From assembly GCA_039707655.1 (NCBI GenBank), contig CM077676.1:426785379-426849378 (forward strand): a stretch of 64,000 nucleotides of DNA, in the 5' to 3' direction. The DNA comes from Elymus sibiricus. Its lineage: Eukaryota > Streptophyta > Magnoliopsida > Poales > Poaceae. Every line of letters begins with the position of its first letter. Position 1 is the stretch's first letter. The position numbers were made by a program, and so were the translations under genes. The notes under the pieces are model-generated. The model had not been told where the DNA came from. It saw nothing but the letters and a program-made list of their open reading frames with translations, and made no database searches. Positions 45,321 through 55,098 of this stretch are shown here, one piece after another.

Positions 45321-45338
45321 GCCCCACGGTGGGCGCCA
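45321..45338 (-). other. A primer binding site (tRNA-Lys type)
   Basis: On the minus strand TGGCGCCCACCGTGGGGC lies two bases after the 5' LTR. The plus strand GCCCCACGGTGGGCGCCA equals the 3' end of plant tRNA-Lys(CUU) as I remember it, 18 of 18. Confidence 0.75.
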
Positions 45339-45340
45339 AC

Positions 45341-45871
45341 TGTCGTGGTTTTGTCACGGCAGATGTCCTCGTGAAAGGACTTAGTCGTGAGGCCATCGCA
45401 GCTAGGTGGTAACTCGAATGGGGTTGATCAAAATCGAGAGACAAGGGTTTACCCAAGTTCGGCCCCTCGCGGTGGAGGTAAAAGCCTACGTCCTGCTTTG
45501 GTTGTATTGATGATGATGATCTCGATTACAAGGGGGCGACTTAGCTAACCTAGTACTCAAGAGCTAGTAACTTGGTCCTTTAACCCCAGGGGCTCCCCTT
45601 TATATATAGGTTGAGGCCCTGGGTTTACAACAGAGTCCGAGTCGAAGAGACGACCCGTGTCATACTCTAATTCCTACTCATCTTGTTTCACAAGTAAGAA
45701 AACTCTTTAGGCGCCTTAGATGGAAAGGCTCTGGGTCGTGAGCCGGCCTCCCCTGGGCGGCTTATCCTCTGGACTCCGGTCTTCTGGATCGCCGCGGCCC
45801 ACCTATAGAAGCCTTCTTCTAAGTCGCCGTATAGTGACCCGGCCCTAAACGGGCGGGTTATATCCCCGACA
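45341..45871 (-). repeat. A right LTR (5' LTR of the element)
   Basis: 531 bp, TGTCGTGG to CCCCGACA in plus view. TATA on the minus strand near 45598-45610. Confidence 0.92.
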
Positions 45872-45876
45872 GGAGG

Positions 45877-47206
45877 TTCACTCGAATATTTATTCGTGTG
45901 GGTATAGGGGTCAATATGGGTGTCCACGGCTCCGATGTTGATCATTGATCGGAAAGTGTTCCGGGTCATGTCTATACTTCACCGAACCTATAGGGGCACA
46001 CGCTTAAGGGTCATCTATCTGCTGAGTACTAGACAGGGAGTCTGAGAGAAAGTCGCCGGAAAAGTTTCGGAGACAACGGAAACGTTCCGGAGAGAACACC
46101 AGAATGGTTTCGGTAAAACTGAAAAGTTGTTTCGGAGTATACCATTAAGTCAAATTGGTTTCGGCACATGCCTGGAAATTCTTGGAGGGTGCCAGAATTG
46201 TTCTGGAAACTTCTGGGATTTTTCCGGGAAAAAAACTGGAAATGTTCCGGAGCTGCCGGAACCGGTTTGGTTACTTTTCGCAGATGAAAATCACTAATCC
46301 AGAATTGTTTCGGAATGCATCCAAAATCATTTTAGTGGGTACTGGAATTATTCTAAGACCCACAGAAATATTTTCGGATTTAACGGTCGCGGAAAAATGT
46401 TTTCATGAATAGTGAAAATCACTTTATGGTTACTTTTTTGGAAAGCCACCTTTTAGGGCTTTTCCCAAAAGGCTTCTAGAAGGACATAGGGACCAAGGAA
46501 CCCGCTTTGGGGGGGCCCCCATGAGGGTGGCCGGCCAAGGGTGGAGCTCCTCCATGGAGCTCCACATGCCATCCTTTTATGCCCTTTATGCCCTTTATGT
46601 GTGACATAAGGCATGGGTGTTTTGGTATTTTTTAGTACCACCCTTCCCCTTGGCTTTCCTATAAATAGAGGTGGAGAGGAGCTCTCCACACTCACTCCAA
46701 CTCTCATACACATGCCATGCATTATCTGGCTTTCTCTCTCCCACCCACAAAATAGTTTCGTAGAGCCGAAAGGTTGTCTGGGTTCCGGCAGGAACTAGTT
46801 CTAGACGGCGAAGTCCTGCCGGATAGCTGACACCGTATGTGTGCAACCCCGTAGAGAGGTCGTAGGTTCGATATTTTTGCCTGAGGGGTTGTTTGAGAGT
46901 CCTCCCGAAGGGCTGTCCGAGTTACCGTTCGAGCTTCGAGGGTCCTCCCGAAGGGCTGTCCATGACATCGTCCGGGGGATTGTCCGACAACCTCCCGAAG
47001 GGCTGTCCGACGAGGGAGTACATCCTCACGGTTGGGAGGTTGTAAATCCTAGCTGCGGGGATCTGCACCGACGATCTACATCGACTCTACTTTCGCTGCG
47101 CTACGAGTCGCTAATGATCAGATCAAACCCTGTATGCAGTCTCCATAGTGGTCCTGGGCGTGCTCGCTGTACCGAAATTTTTTGTTTTCTGTCGTGTTCC
47201 CCTACA
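45877..47206 (+). repeat. C 3' LTR, second segment
   Basis: Continues the LTR cut at 20715 and ends CCCCTACA. It keeps an intact TATA box (CTATAAATAG, 46659-46668). AACTA follows at 47207-47211. It contains a small GC-rich hairpin near 46505 and a palindrome GGAGCTCCTCCATGGAGCTCC-like near 46542. Confidence 0.92.
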
Positions 47207-47211
47207 AACTA

Positions 47212-47731
47212 CTCACACATCATCGGAAGGGCAGCAAGGTTGATGAAGAAGCCCTCTGTGATCGATTCCCCCTCCGGCAGAGTACCGGAAAAGGCCTCCA
47301 GATGGGATCGCGGAAGAACAGAGGCTTGCGGCGGCGGAAAGGTTTTCTCTTCTGTCTTTTTGGTATATTGGGAATATTTGGGAATTTATAGCGCTGGAAT
47401 TAGGTCAGGAGGTGCCACGAGGGGTCCACAAGCCTGGGGGCACACCCTCCAGGCTTGTCGCCTCCTTGTGAATCTTTTGGTCTTCTCCCGATGTTTCGTG
47501 GGTCTCTTCTGGTCCAGAAAAAATTAATCCAAAGTTTTTTTCTCGTTTGGACACCTTTTGATAATGATTTTCTGAAAAGGCAAAAACAAGCAGAAAACAG
47601 CAACTGGCATAGGGCACTGGGTTAATAGGTTAGTCCGAAAAAATGATATATAATTGCATATAAAACATCCAAGATTGATACTATAATAGCATGGAACAAT
47701 CAAAAATTATAGATACGTTGGAGACGTATCA
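47212..47731 (-). mobile_element. Solo LTR H, segment 3 of 3
   Basis: Resumes H after element C and ends GGAGACGTATCA at 47731. Followed by GCTAG (47732-47736). No coding sequence. Confidence 0.82.
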
Positions 47732-47736
47732 GCTAG

Positions 47737-47871
47737 CAGTTTCTCTACCATACCCGAAGAAATTTCATAATAAATATTTTCAGTAGGTTCAGTAGGTTGA
47801 GGAGCAACTCTTAATGCTTTCGGTCGAGGTGAAGATACCCCGAACAAACCCCTCAAAGGATTACTTTCCAT
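47737..47871 (-). pseudogene. Gag start of outer Gypsy element I
   Basis: The minus-strand ATG at 47869-47871 opens MESNPLRGLFGVSSPRPKAL and the frame reaches ...SSGMVEKLLA, where solo LTR H cuts in. The rest of this gag is at 1-241. The start lies ~80 bp after the primer site, as expected for gag. Confidence 0.8.
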
Positions 47872-47947
47872 AGTGACAAGTGACAATAAATTTCAGCACG
47901 TAATATAAATGTTTCCTTACCAAATTCCACTCACCAAAGGCGCTTCA

Positions 47948-47966
47948 CTCCCCGACAACGGCGCCA
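47948..47966 (-). other. Primer binding site of element I (tRNA-Asp type)
   Basis: On the minus strand TGGCGCCGTTGTCGGGGAG, eleven bases inside the 5' LTR edge; one mismatch from the tRNA-Asp complement as I remember it. Confidence 0.75.
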
Positions 47967-47977
47967 GAAAAGAGTCT

Positions 47978-48097
47978 TGATGGCCCACAAGTATAGAGGA
48001 TCAATCGTAGTCCTTTCGATAAGTAAGAGTGTCGAACCCAACGAGGAGCAGAAGGAAATGACAAGCGGTTTTCAGCAAGGTATTCTCTGCAAGCACT
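47978..48097 (-). repeat. Element I 5' LTR, first segment
   Basis: Starts TGATGGCCCACAAG in plus view and is cut at the 8-bp target CAAGCACT (48090-48097) of hAT element J. Continues at 49637. Confidence 0.88.
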
Positions 48098-49628
48098 CAG
48101 GGGCGGATCTAGAGCTAACCTTACCCTGATGCACTACTTAACCATTGCATAAATTTTGCAAGCAACCGATACATTAAATAAAGATGTGTTTCATAGCCTG
48201 TAACACGGATTACCAAACATAATAGAAGTCGAATTTTAAAAAGTTAAAAACAAAATGCAACAGTCAAACTGTTTAATATCATGCTAAAGCAAACAACAAA
48301 ATTACTTGAAAAGGATGTCTTGCATTCTGAAATTCCAAAACACATCATCGGACACCAAGGGTTATTAGCCTACAATAACACAACTAGAATTAAATTTTCA
48401 AGTAGATCATAATAAAATGACTACATCAAAGTACTTAAATTTGCTAAAATGTTATAAATTACCTTTAGTACATTCTCTTCCTTCGAGAAACAACAAAAGC
48501 AATATGCCTTTTTCTTCTTTTCACTGTATTCAAGCCAACTTCCATAATCTTTATACCATTCAGGATTGAATCTTCTCCTCTTAGCCCCAAAACTTGAATA
48601 TGGAAAATCAATATCCTTTGGCTGACAAGGTCCATTAAGCAAGTATTTTCTTCTTACCAGATCTTTCAAATTTGGATGATATTGTTCTATCAATTTCCTC
48701 TTGCCTGGGTCATATTGAATCTCCTCCTCCCAATTTATGTCTTCTGGAGTAACTTGTGATGGTGCCTTTCTTTTGAGAAGAAACTTATCCATATTATCTG
48801 CTTTTAACTAATAAATTACAAATAAGATATCTAAAAGTTTGAATCCAATGAAGTATATGTAATTGAAAGTTAAACAATAGCTATTGCCCCACGTTTGCCA
48901 GAACACATACATTTGAATATTTAAATAAGATTTAATCTACTAGCAACAATTTCATACATATAATACATGACCGTAATCTAGACAAAAAATCAAAAACACA
49001 TTGCTATATTGCTAAGTGAGAAGAAGAGAAAATTACGACGCCACCGGTGCCGGCTGCTGCTGCCGTCGTTGTGCGGTTCGGATCGTCGGGATCGACCAAG
49101 AAGACAGGAACGGATCCGTGCGGCCGGCTGCTGTGAATCGTAAATTCGTCAGGACTAGGGAACAGATCAATTCCAAACATTAAATCTGTAAAAAGATTAG
49201 CTACAGCCTACAGTAGAAGACTACAAGTACTAGCTAGCTCTTGCCTCTTGGTTCGATGGTTGCCGCCGCTGCACAAGTTCTCAATCCATGGATCGATCCA
49301 TCGCCGCCGGCCGCTGCACACGTCGTTGAATCGGGAGTCGAGATAGATTAGGAGACGAGGAGACGTGGTTGTTTTAGTCGGATCGATTGTTTTGTTCGGT
49401 ACAGGGGACGCCAGATGGATCGTTCATTGTGCTCGATGGCTTCGTGCTGCGAGATGGGCTGCTGGAAGCGGACCAAAGGAGGCCTGGTGCGCCTGGCATG
49501 ATGGGCCCTGTAGCACTCTTTCAGGCCCACCCTGTTGCCCCGGGCTAAAAACCTGATATTTAGTACGTAAAAACAAATCGGACCATGTAGCCTGTGCTAC
49601 AGGGTCGGCCCATTGGGCTCCGCCCCTG
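48098..49628 (-). mobile_element. J: non-autonomous hAT-type DNA transposon
   Basis: 1531 bp with inverted ends CAGGGGCGGA and TCCGCCCCTG and the 8-bp duplication CAAGCACT (48090-48097, 49629-49636), the hallmark of hAT elements. It contains only an N-terminal remnant of the protein (48421-48792). The stretch 48793-49628 has no gene and becomes GC-rich near 49030-49340; 48098-48420 is AT-rich with no gene. Confidence 0.9.
48421..48792 (-). pseudogene. TTF-type zinc-finger fragment of a hAT transposase
   Basis: 123 codons from MDKFLLKRKAPSQ. Text such as YHPNLKDLVRRKYLLNGPCQ, DFPYSSFGAKRRRFNPEWY and WLEYSEKKKKAYCFCCF matches the TTF-type zinc finger at the N-terminus of plant hAT proteins related to ZMYM1. 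That finger would bind DNA ends. The catalytic RNase-H-like core and hAT dimerisation domain are missing, and the frame runs into noncoding sequence after the CFCCF motif, probably an intron boundary or deletion junction. Confidence 0.8.
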
Positions 49629-49636
49629 CAAGCACT

Positions 49637-51016
49637 GAAATTGTAGGTAACAGATAGTTTGGTAGCAAGATAATTCGTAACAAGTAACAAGTAGTAACGG
49701 TAACGAAAGTGCAGCAAGGTGGCCCAATCCTTTTTATAACAAAGGACAAACAGGAACGAACTCGTATAATAAGCAAAGCGTTCTCGATGACACATGGGAA
49801 TTTCATCTAGTCACTTTCATCATGTTTGTTTGATTCGCGTTCGCTACTTTGATAATTTGATATGTGGGTGGACCGGTGCTTGGGTGCTGTTCTTACTTGA
49901 AGAAGCCTCCCACTTATGATTACCCCCTCTCGCAAGCATCCGCAACTACGAAAGAAGAATTAAGATAACTCTAACCATAGCATGAAACATATGGATCCAA
50001 ATCAGCCCCTTACGGAATAGCGCATAAACTAGGGTTTAAGCTTATGTCACTCTAGCAACCCATCATCTAATTACTACTCCACAATGCCTTCCCTTAGGCC
50101 CAAAGATGGTGAGGTGTCATGTAGTCGACGTTCACACGACACCACTAAGGAAGCAAAACATACATAGCATCAAAATATCGAACGAATACCAAATTCACAT
50201 GATTACTTATGACAAGACTTCTCCCATGTCCTCAAGAACAGAAGTAACTACTCACAAATCATATTCATGTTCAAGATCAGAGGGGTATTGATTATCATTA
50301 AGGATCTGAACATATAATCTTCCACCAAATAAACCAACTAGCATCAACTACAATATGTAATCAACACTACTAGCTACCCACAGGTACCAATCTGAGGTTT
50401 TGAGACAAAGATTGAATACAAGAGATGAACTAGGGTTTGAGATGAGATGGTGCTAGTGAAGATGTTCATGAAGATTGGTCCTCCCACGATGAAAGGATCG
50501 TTGGTGATGTCGATGGCTTCGATTTCCCCCTCCCGTAGGGAAGTTTCCCCGGCGGAATCGCTCCGCCGGAGAGCAAAATAGCTCCTGCCCAGGTTCCGCC
50601 TCGAGACCGTGGCGCTTCATCCCGAAAGTCTTCTTCTGATTTTTTCTAGGGCAAATGGCTTCATATAGCAGAAGGAGGGGGCCGGAGGCCTACCAGGGGC
50701 CCCACAAGCTTGGGGGGTGCGCCCCCCAGGCTTGTGGCTGCCTGGTGGGTCCCCTCCTGGTAATTCTTTCGCCAGTATTTTTTATATATTTCAAAATAAT
50801 TCTCCGTAAATTTTTAGGCCATTTGGAGTTGTGCAGAATAACTAGCTCTGTTTCACCCCTTTCAGGTCCAGAATTCCAGCTGCCGGCAATCTCCCTCTTC
50901 ATGTGAATCCTGCAAAATAAGAGAGAAAAGGCATATGAATTGTACCATAAAGTGAAATAATGATCAAAAACATAATAATTATTAGTAGGAAATGATGATG
51001 CAAATTGGACGTATCA
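49637..51016 (-). repeat. Element I 5' LTR, second segment
   Basis: Continues the LTR to GGACGTATCA at 51016, total about 1.5 kb without J. It is the same family as LTR K at 51623, which lies in the opposite direction. No genes seen; an inverted GC-rich phrase sits near 50700-50750 (AAGCTTGGGGGGTGCGCCCC). Confidence 0.85.
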
Positions 51017-51622
51017 GTATGCCGTATGGCCTGGACGACGTGGTCTCATCATCTGATAATGGTACGTCTTCAATGTCGCAGAAGTGGTTCAATCACTTCA
51101 TTTGTGTTGCATATTGTAAGCAGTGATGCTGTTATCAGAAATATACGACTGTGGTTACTGATCACTTGATTCCATTCCGCGCTTTACAACTCATGTGGAA
51201 CGGGGAATGAAGCTGCAGTCGATAAAAGAGTGGTACAACGGACAAAATCTCCATGGGACTTGCACCGTCAAACTTGACATGCATAAGGCCTATGACCGTG
51301 TTGAGTGGGTGTTCTTACTGGAAATGTTAGCAAAACTTGGTTTTGCTCAACAATGGATTCAGTTGATCATGGCTTGTGTTACATCAGTGGAGTACAAAGT
51401 GAGATTTAATTCTAATGAGACACTCCCGTTTAAACCCTCAAGAGGCATATGACAGGGGGAACCACTGTCCCCATATTTATTCCTTCTGTGTGCGGAAGGT
51501 CTTTCGTTGTTAATTGAACACGAGGACGCCCATGGCGGGTTATTGGGACTCCAGGTGTGTAAAGATTCCCCTAAAGTATCGCATCTTTTGTTTGCTGACG
51601 ATTCTTTAATTTTGATGAGGGC
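51017..51622 (+). pseudogene. M: LINE (non-LTR) reverse-transcriptase fragment
   Basis: Frames from about 51195 to 51622 encode the LINE RT words KLDMHKAYDRVEW (about 51270-51308), GEPLSPYLFLLCAEGLS and SHLLFADDSLILMRA (catalytic FADD near 51594). An in-frame TGA at 51450-51452 replaces the expected Arg in RGIRQGE-type text. The enzyme would copy LINE RNA at a nicked target. Both ends are cut by LTRs (I on the left, K on the right), so endonuclease and tail are missing here. The first ~180 bp give no clear frame. Confidence 0.88.
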
Positions 51623-52464
51623 TGATACGTCCAATTTGCATCATGATTTCCTACTGTTATTTATAATATTTTTGATCATTATTTCACTTTATGATGCAAC
51701 TCTTATGCCTTTTCTCTCTTAATTTGCAAGATTTATATGAAGAGGGAGAATACTGGCAGCTGGAATTCTGGACCTGAAATAGCTACATCAGAGATACCTA
51801 CCCTACAGAGCTCCAATTGACTTCAAATTTCATGGAGATTTTTTATTGAATATATAAAAAATACTGGAGAAAAGAGATACTGGAGGGGACCCACCAGTTG
51901 CCCACAAGGCAACAGGGCGCAGCCCCCCTGGGCGCGCCCTGATGCCTTGTGGGGCCCCAGGCTGGCCTCTGGCCCCCACCTTCTGCTATATAAGGTCTTT
52001 TGCCCTGAAAATATTATAGAGAAGACTTTCGGGATGAAGCGCTGCCGTCTCGAGGCGGAACCTAGGCAGGAGCTATTTTGCTCTCAGGCGGAGCGATTCC
52101 ACCGGGGATACTTCCCTCCAGGGGTGGGGGGAACGAAGCCATCGACATCACCAACGACCCTCTCATCGTGGGAGGACCAATCTTCATCAACATCTTCACC
52201 AGCACCATCTCATCTCAAACCCTAGTTCATCTCTTGTATTCAATCTTTGTCTCAAAACCTCAGATTGGTACATGTGGGTTGCTAGTAGTGTTGATTACAT
52301 CTTGTAGTTGATGCTAGTTGGTTTATTTGGTGGAAGATTATATGTTCAGATCCTTAATGATATTCAATACCCCTCTGATCTTGAACATGAATATGATTTG
52401 TGAGTAGTTACTTTTGTTCTTGAGGACATGGGAGAAGTCTTGTCATAAGTAATCATGTGAATTT
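51623..52464 (+). repeat. K: partial LTR, same family as LTR of I, plus orientation
   Basis: Starts TGATACGTCCAATTTGC with AGGGC before it as the likely target. A TATA box (CTATATAAG) is at 51986-51994. After 842 bp it is cut at AATTT by LTR L; the missing remainder should start with text like GGTATTCGTTCG right of the window. Confidence 0.85.
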
Positions 52465-53987
52465 TGTTGGAAATATGCCCTAGAGGCAATAATAAATTGG
52501 TTATTATCATATTTCCTTGTTCATGATAAATGTTTATTATTCATGCTAGAATTGTATTGACCGGAAACTTAAATACATGTGTGGATACATAAACTACACC
52601 GTGTCCCTAGTGAGCCTCTACTAGACTAGCTCGTTGATCAAAGATGGTTAAGGTTTCCTAACCATATACATGAGTTGTCATTTGATAATGGGATCACATC
52701 ATTAGGAGAATGATGCGATGGACAAGACCAAACCGTAAGCTTAGCATTTGATCGTATCACTGAGTTTATTGCTATAGCTTTCTTCATGTCAAGTATCTAT
52801 TCCTAAGACCATGAGATCATGCAACTCCCGGATACCGGAGGAATACTTTGTGTGCTATCAAATGTCACTTCGTAACTGGGTGATCATAAAGATGCTCTAC
52901 AGGTATCTCCGAAGGTGTCTATTGGGTTGGCATGGATCGAGACTGGGATTTGTCACTCCGTATGACGGAGAGATATCTCTGGGCCCTCTCGGTAATACAA
53001 CATCATAAAGAGCTTGCAAGCAATGTGCCTAATGAGTTAGTCACGGGATCTTGTATTACGGAATGAGTAAAGAGACTTGCCGGTAACGAGATTGAACTAG
53101 GTATGGAGATACCGACAATCGAATCTCGGGCAAGTAACATATCGCCGGACAAAGGGAATTGCACACGGGATTAACCGAACCCTCGACATCGTGGTTCAAC
53201 CGATAAAAGATCTTCGTGGAATATGTAGGAACCAATATGGGCATCCAGGTTCCGCTATTGGTTATTAACCGGGGAGGTGTCTCGGTCATGTCTACATGAT
53301 TCTCGAACCCGTAGGGTCCGCACGCTTAACGTTTGGTGACACTAGAGTAATATTGGGATATTTTGATGTTGGTAACCGAATGTTGTTCGGAGTCCCGGAT
53401 GAGATCCTGGACGTCACGAGGAGCTCCGGAATGGTCCGGAGGTAAAGATTTATATATGGAAAGTTGTTTTCAGGGTTTCGAAAAAGTTCGGGTTTTTCGG
53501 TATTGTACCGGGAAGCTTCCAAAAGGTTCCAGAAACTTCCAGAGGGGTCCAGAAGTCCACCAAGGGATACACCACGTCCCTAGGGCCAACATGGGCTGAG
53601 GGGAGGCGCCCTAGCCTTATTGGGCCAGGCGAACTAGCCCTCAAAGGCCCAGGTGCCTAGAGGATAAGGAAGGAGTCCTAAAAGGACTAGGAGAAGAGTT
53701 GGACTAGGAGTCCAACTCCTCTCCCTTGGTGCGCCAGCCCTAGAGGGAAGAGGGGCTGAACTCCTAGCCCCTCCACCCATATAAATATAGAGGAGGGGCA
53801 CACCTAAAGGTACACCAGCCCCTAGGCGCCCCTCTCTCTCCCGTTACACCACCGCCTCGTCCCGACGACGCTTAGCGAAGCGCTGTCGGTGCTCCACCAC
53901 CACCATCACCACCACACCTTCGTGTTGGTTGTGATCCCATCTACTTCTCCTCTCCCACTTGCTGGATCAAGAAGGAGGAGACGTCAC
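52465..53987 (+). repeat. L: Angela/BARE/WIS-type Copia LTR, partial
   Basis: Begins TGTTGGAAATATGCCCTAG, the well-known start of Triticeae Angela/BARE/WIS LTRs, preceded by AATTT (52460-52464). TATA (CATATAAATATAG) lies near 53778. At 53987 it is cut by Gypsy element B, with GTCAC as the likely target, so ~1.5 kb of it is visible. No coding sequence. Confidence 0.88.
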
Positions 53988-54468
53988 TGTCGGTACCAAA
54001 ACCGGCAGATCTTGGGTAGGGGATCCGAATTGTAGGTCTAGGAATCGATGGGTAACAGGGAACGTAGAGACGGTGTTTTACCCAGGTTCGGGCCCTCTCG
54101 AAGAGGTAATACCCTACGTCCTGCTAGATTGTATTGATGTGATTGTATGAAGGTTACAGAGTTGATCTACCTCGAGATCGTATGGGCTAAACCCTAGGCA
54201 ATGAATATGATGATCCTCTATGGACTAAACCCTCTGGTTTATATAGACACCAGAGGGTCCTAGGGTTACACATGGTCGGTTACCATTAGGGGATGAACAT
54301 GTCGGCCACGCCAACTATTCCTTGGAGGAGACGCCAAGTCTTCAGAGGTTTCCTTCTGATACACGGGGTCGCCTACAATCCGGCCTTCCATCGACGAGTA
54401 GAGAGCGGCCCACCAGTCCGGCCCACGAGAGATAGGCCGGCGGCCCGAGTACCCCGTAGTCTAGGACA
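53988..54468 (-). repeat. B left LTR (3' LTR)
   Basis: 481 bp, TGTCGGTACC to CTAGGACA in plus view. On the minus strand a TATA box (CTATATAAACC) lies at 54237-54247. It contains TTTACCCAGGTTCGGGCCCTCT (54077 onward), shared in part with A and N. Confidence 0.92.
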
Positions 54469-54487
54469 CCCTCAGTAGCCCCCGAAC
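54469..54487 (-). other. B polypurine tract
   Basis: On the minus strand GTTCGGGGGCTACTGAGGG, directly before the 3' LTR. Confidence 0.8.
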
Positions 54488-55098
54488 TAGCCTCCAATGC
54501 CGAGGTTGACAGTCTTCGGCAGCTTCATGCTTCGCAAGTCTTCGGCTTGGGTGGCGAGTTCCCTTCCTTCCGCAATACCGGCGTCCGTCCTATACTTCCT
54601 TCGAGTCAAGTTTCCAAACGTCGCCTAGCCGTACACGTCTCGAAATATGATTCGGTCGCCGATGTGTACCGATAACTTAGCCCCGAAGGCTAGTCACTTC
54701 GGTGTGAACAGTACCCTCCTTTGACAACTTTTACCGAAGGGTCACAGTATGCCACGACCGCGAGTTGCTTTATGAAAAAACTCGATCCGCGGTTCGAGGC
54801 AGTTTTTCATTGGCACGTCCCATCGATATGGAGATCGTGCCCTGGTTTTAAGGGATATGATCAATAATCCATCTCATCCCACGCGCGCATAATTGCACGG
54901 TTACATGGGGAAATGGCGAGGACTGCGGCGCAGTAAAGGGACCGTGGGTTTTACAGCCCATAAAAGGGGCACAGCCTTTGTTCCTTTCGCACGCTCTCAT
55001 TTTCCCCCTTCACCATTGCCTTCCCCATCTTCTGAGCTCCAGCGCCCAGATCCGCTCTCCCTTCCAAGGACCTTTCCAGCCACCCGCTCGATCTAGCA
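54488..55098 (+). promoter_or_regulatory. Promoter and leader of the antisense gene in B
   Basis: A TATA-like CCCATAAAAGGGG lies at 54957-54968, about 130 bp before the ATG at 55099, followed by a C/T-rich leader. The rest of the stretch has no gene. It points away from the adjacent LTR. Confidence 0.5.

Larger units (their letters stand above)
20716..45871 (-). mobile_element. A: Tat-like Ty3/Gypsy retrotransposon with antisense gene, carrying D and E
   Basis: Ends are TGTCGTGG (20716) and CCCGACA (45871); the duplication GGAGG is at 20711-20715 and 45872-45876. Gag-pol reads on the minus strand: primer site beside the right LTR, gag 45252-35459, protease and RT 35197-34034, then RT to integrase 29749-26741. 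RT precedes integrase, as in Gypsy elements. Pol carries a second, archaeal-type RNase H between RT and integrase, the hallmark of the Tat lineage. A separate plus-strand gene lies at 22316-26137. Without D and E the element would be about 13.2 kb. LTRs differ at about 16 of ~530 positions (about 3%, by eye). Confidence 0.93.
12484..47206 (+). mobile_element. C: Copia-type LTR retrotransposon (decayed, interrupted)
   Basis: Ends are TGTAGG and CCTACA; the flanking duplication is AACTA at 12479-12483 and 47207-47211. The order LTR, primer site, gag, protease, integrase, RT, RNase H, purine tract, LTR shows the Copia domain order (integrase before RT). The 5' LTR is 2091 bp; the 3' LTR (19941-20715 plus 45877-47206) is ~2.1 kb and is split by Gypsy element A. 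The paired LTRs differ by about 25 positions in the first ~770 bp (about 3%, hand count), so insertion is not recent. The gag-pol frame has three stops and one frameshift. Confidence 0.93.

Noticed and set aside
48421..48792. A small host zinc-finger gene
   Set aside because: It is enclosed by hAT inverted ends and an 8-bp duplication.
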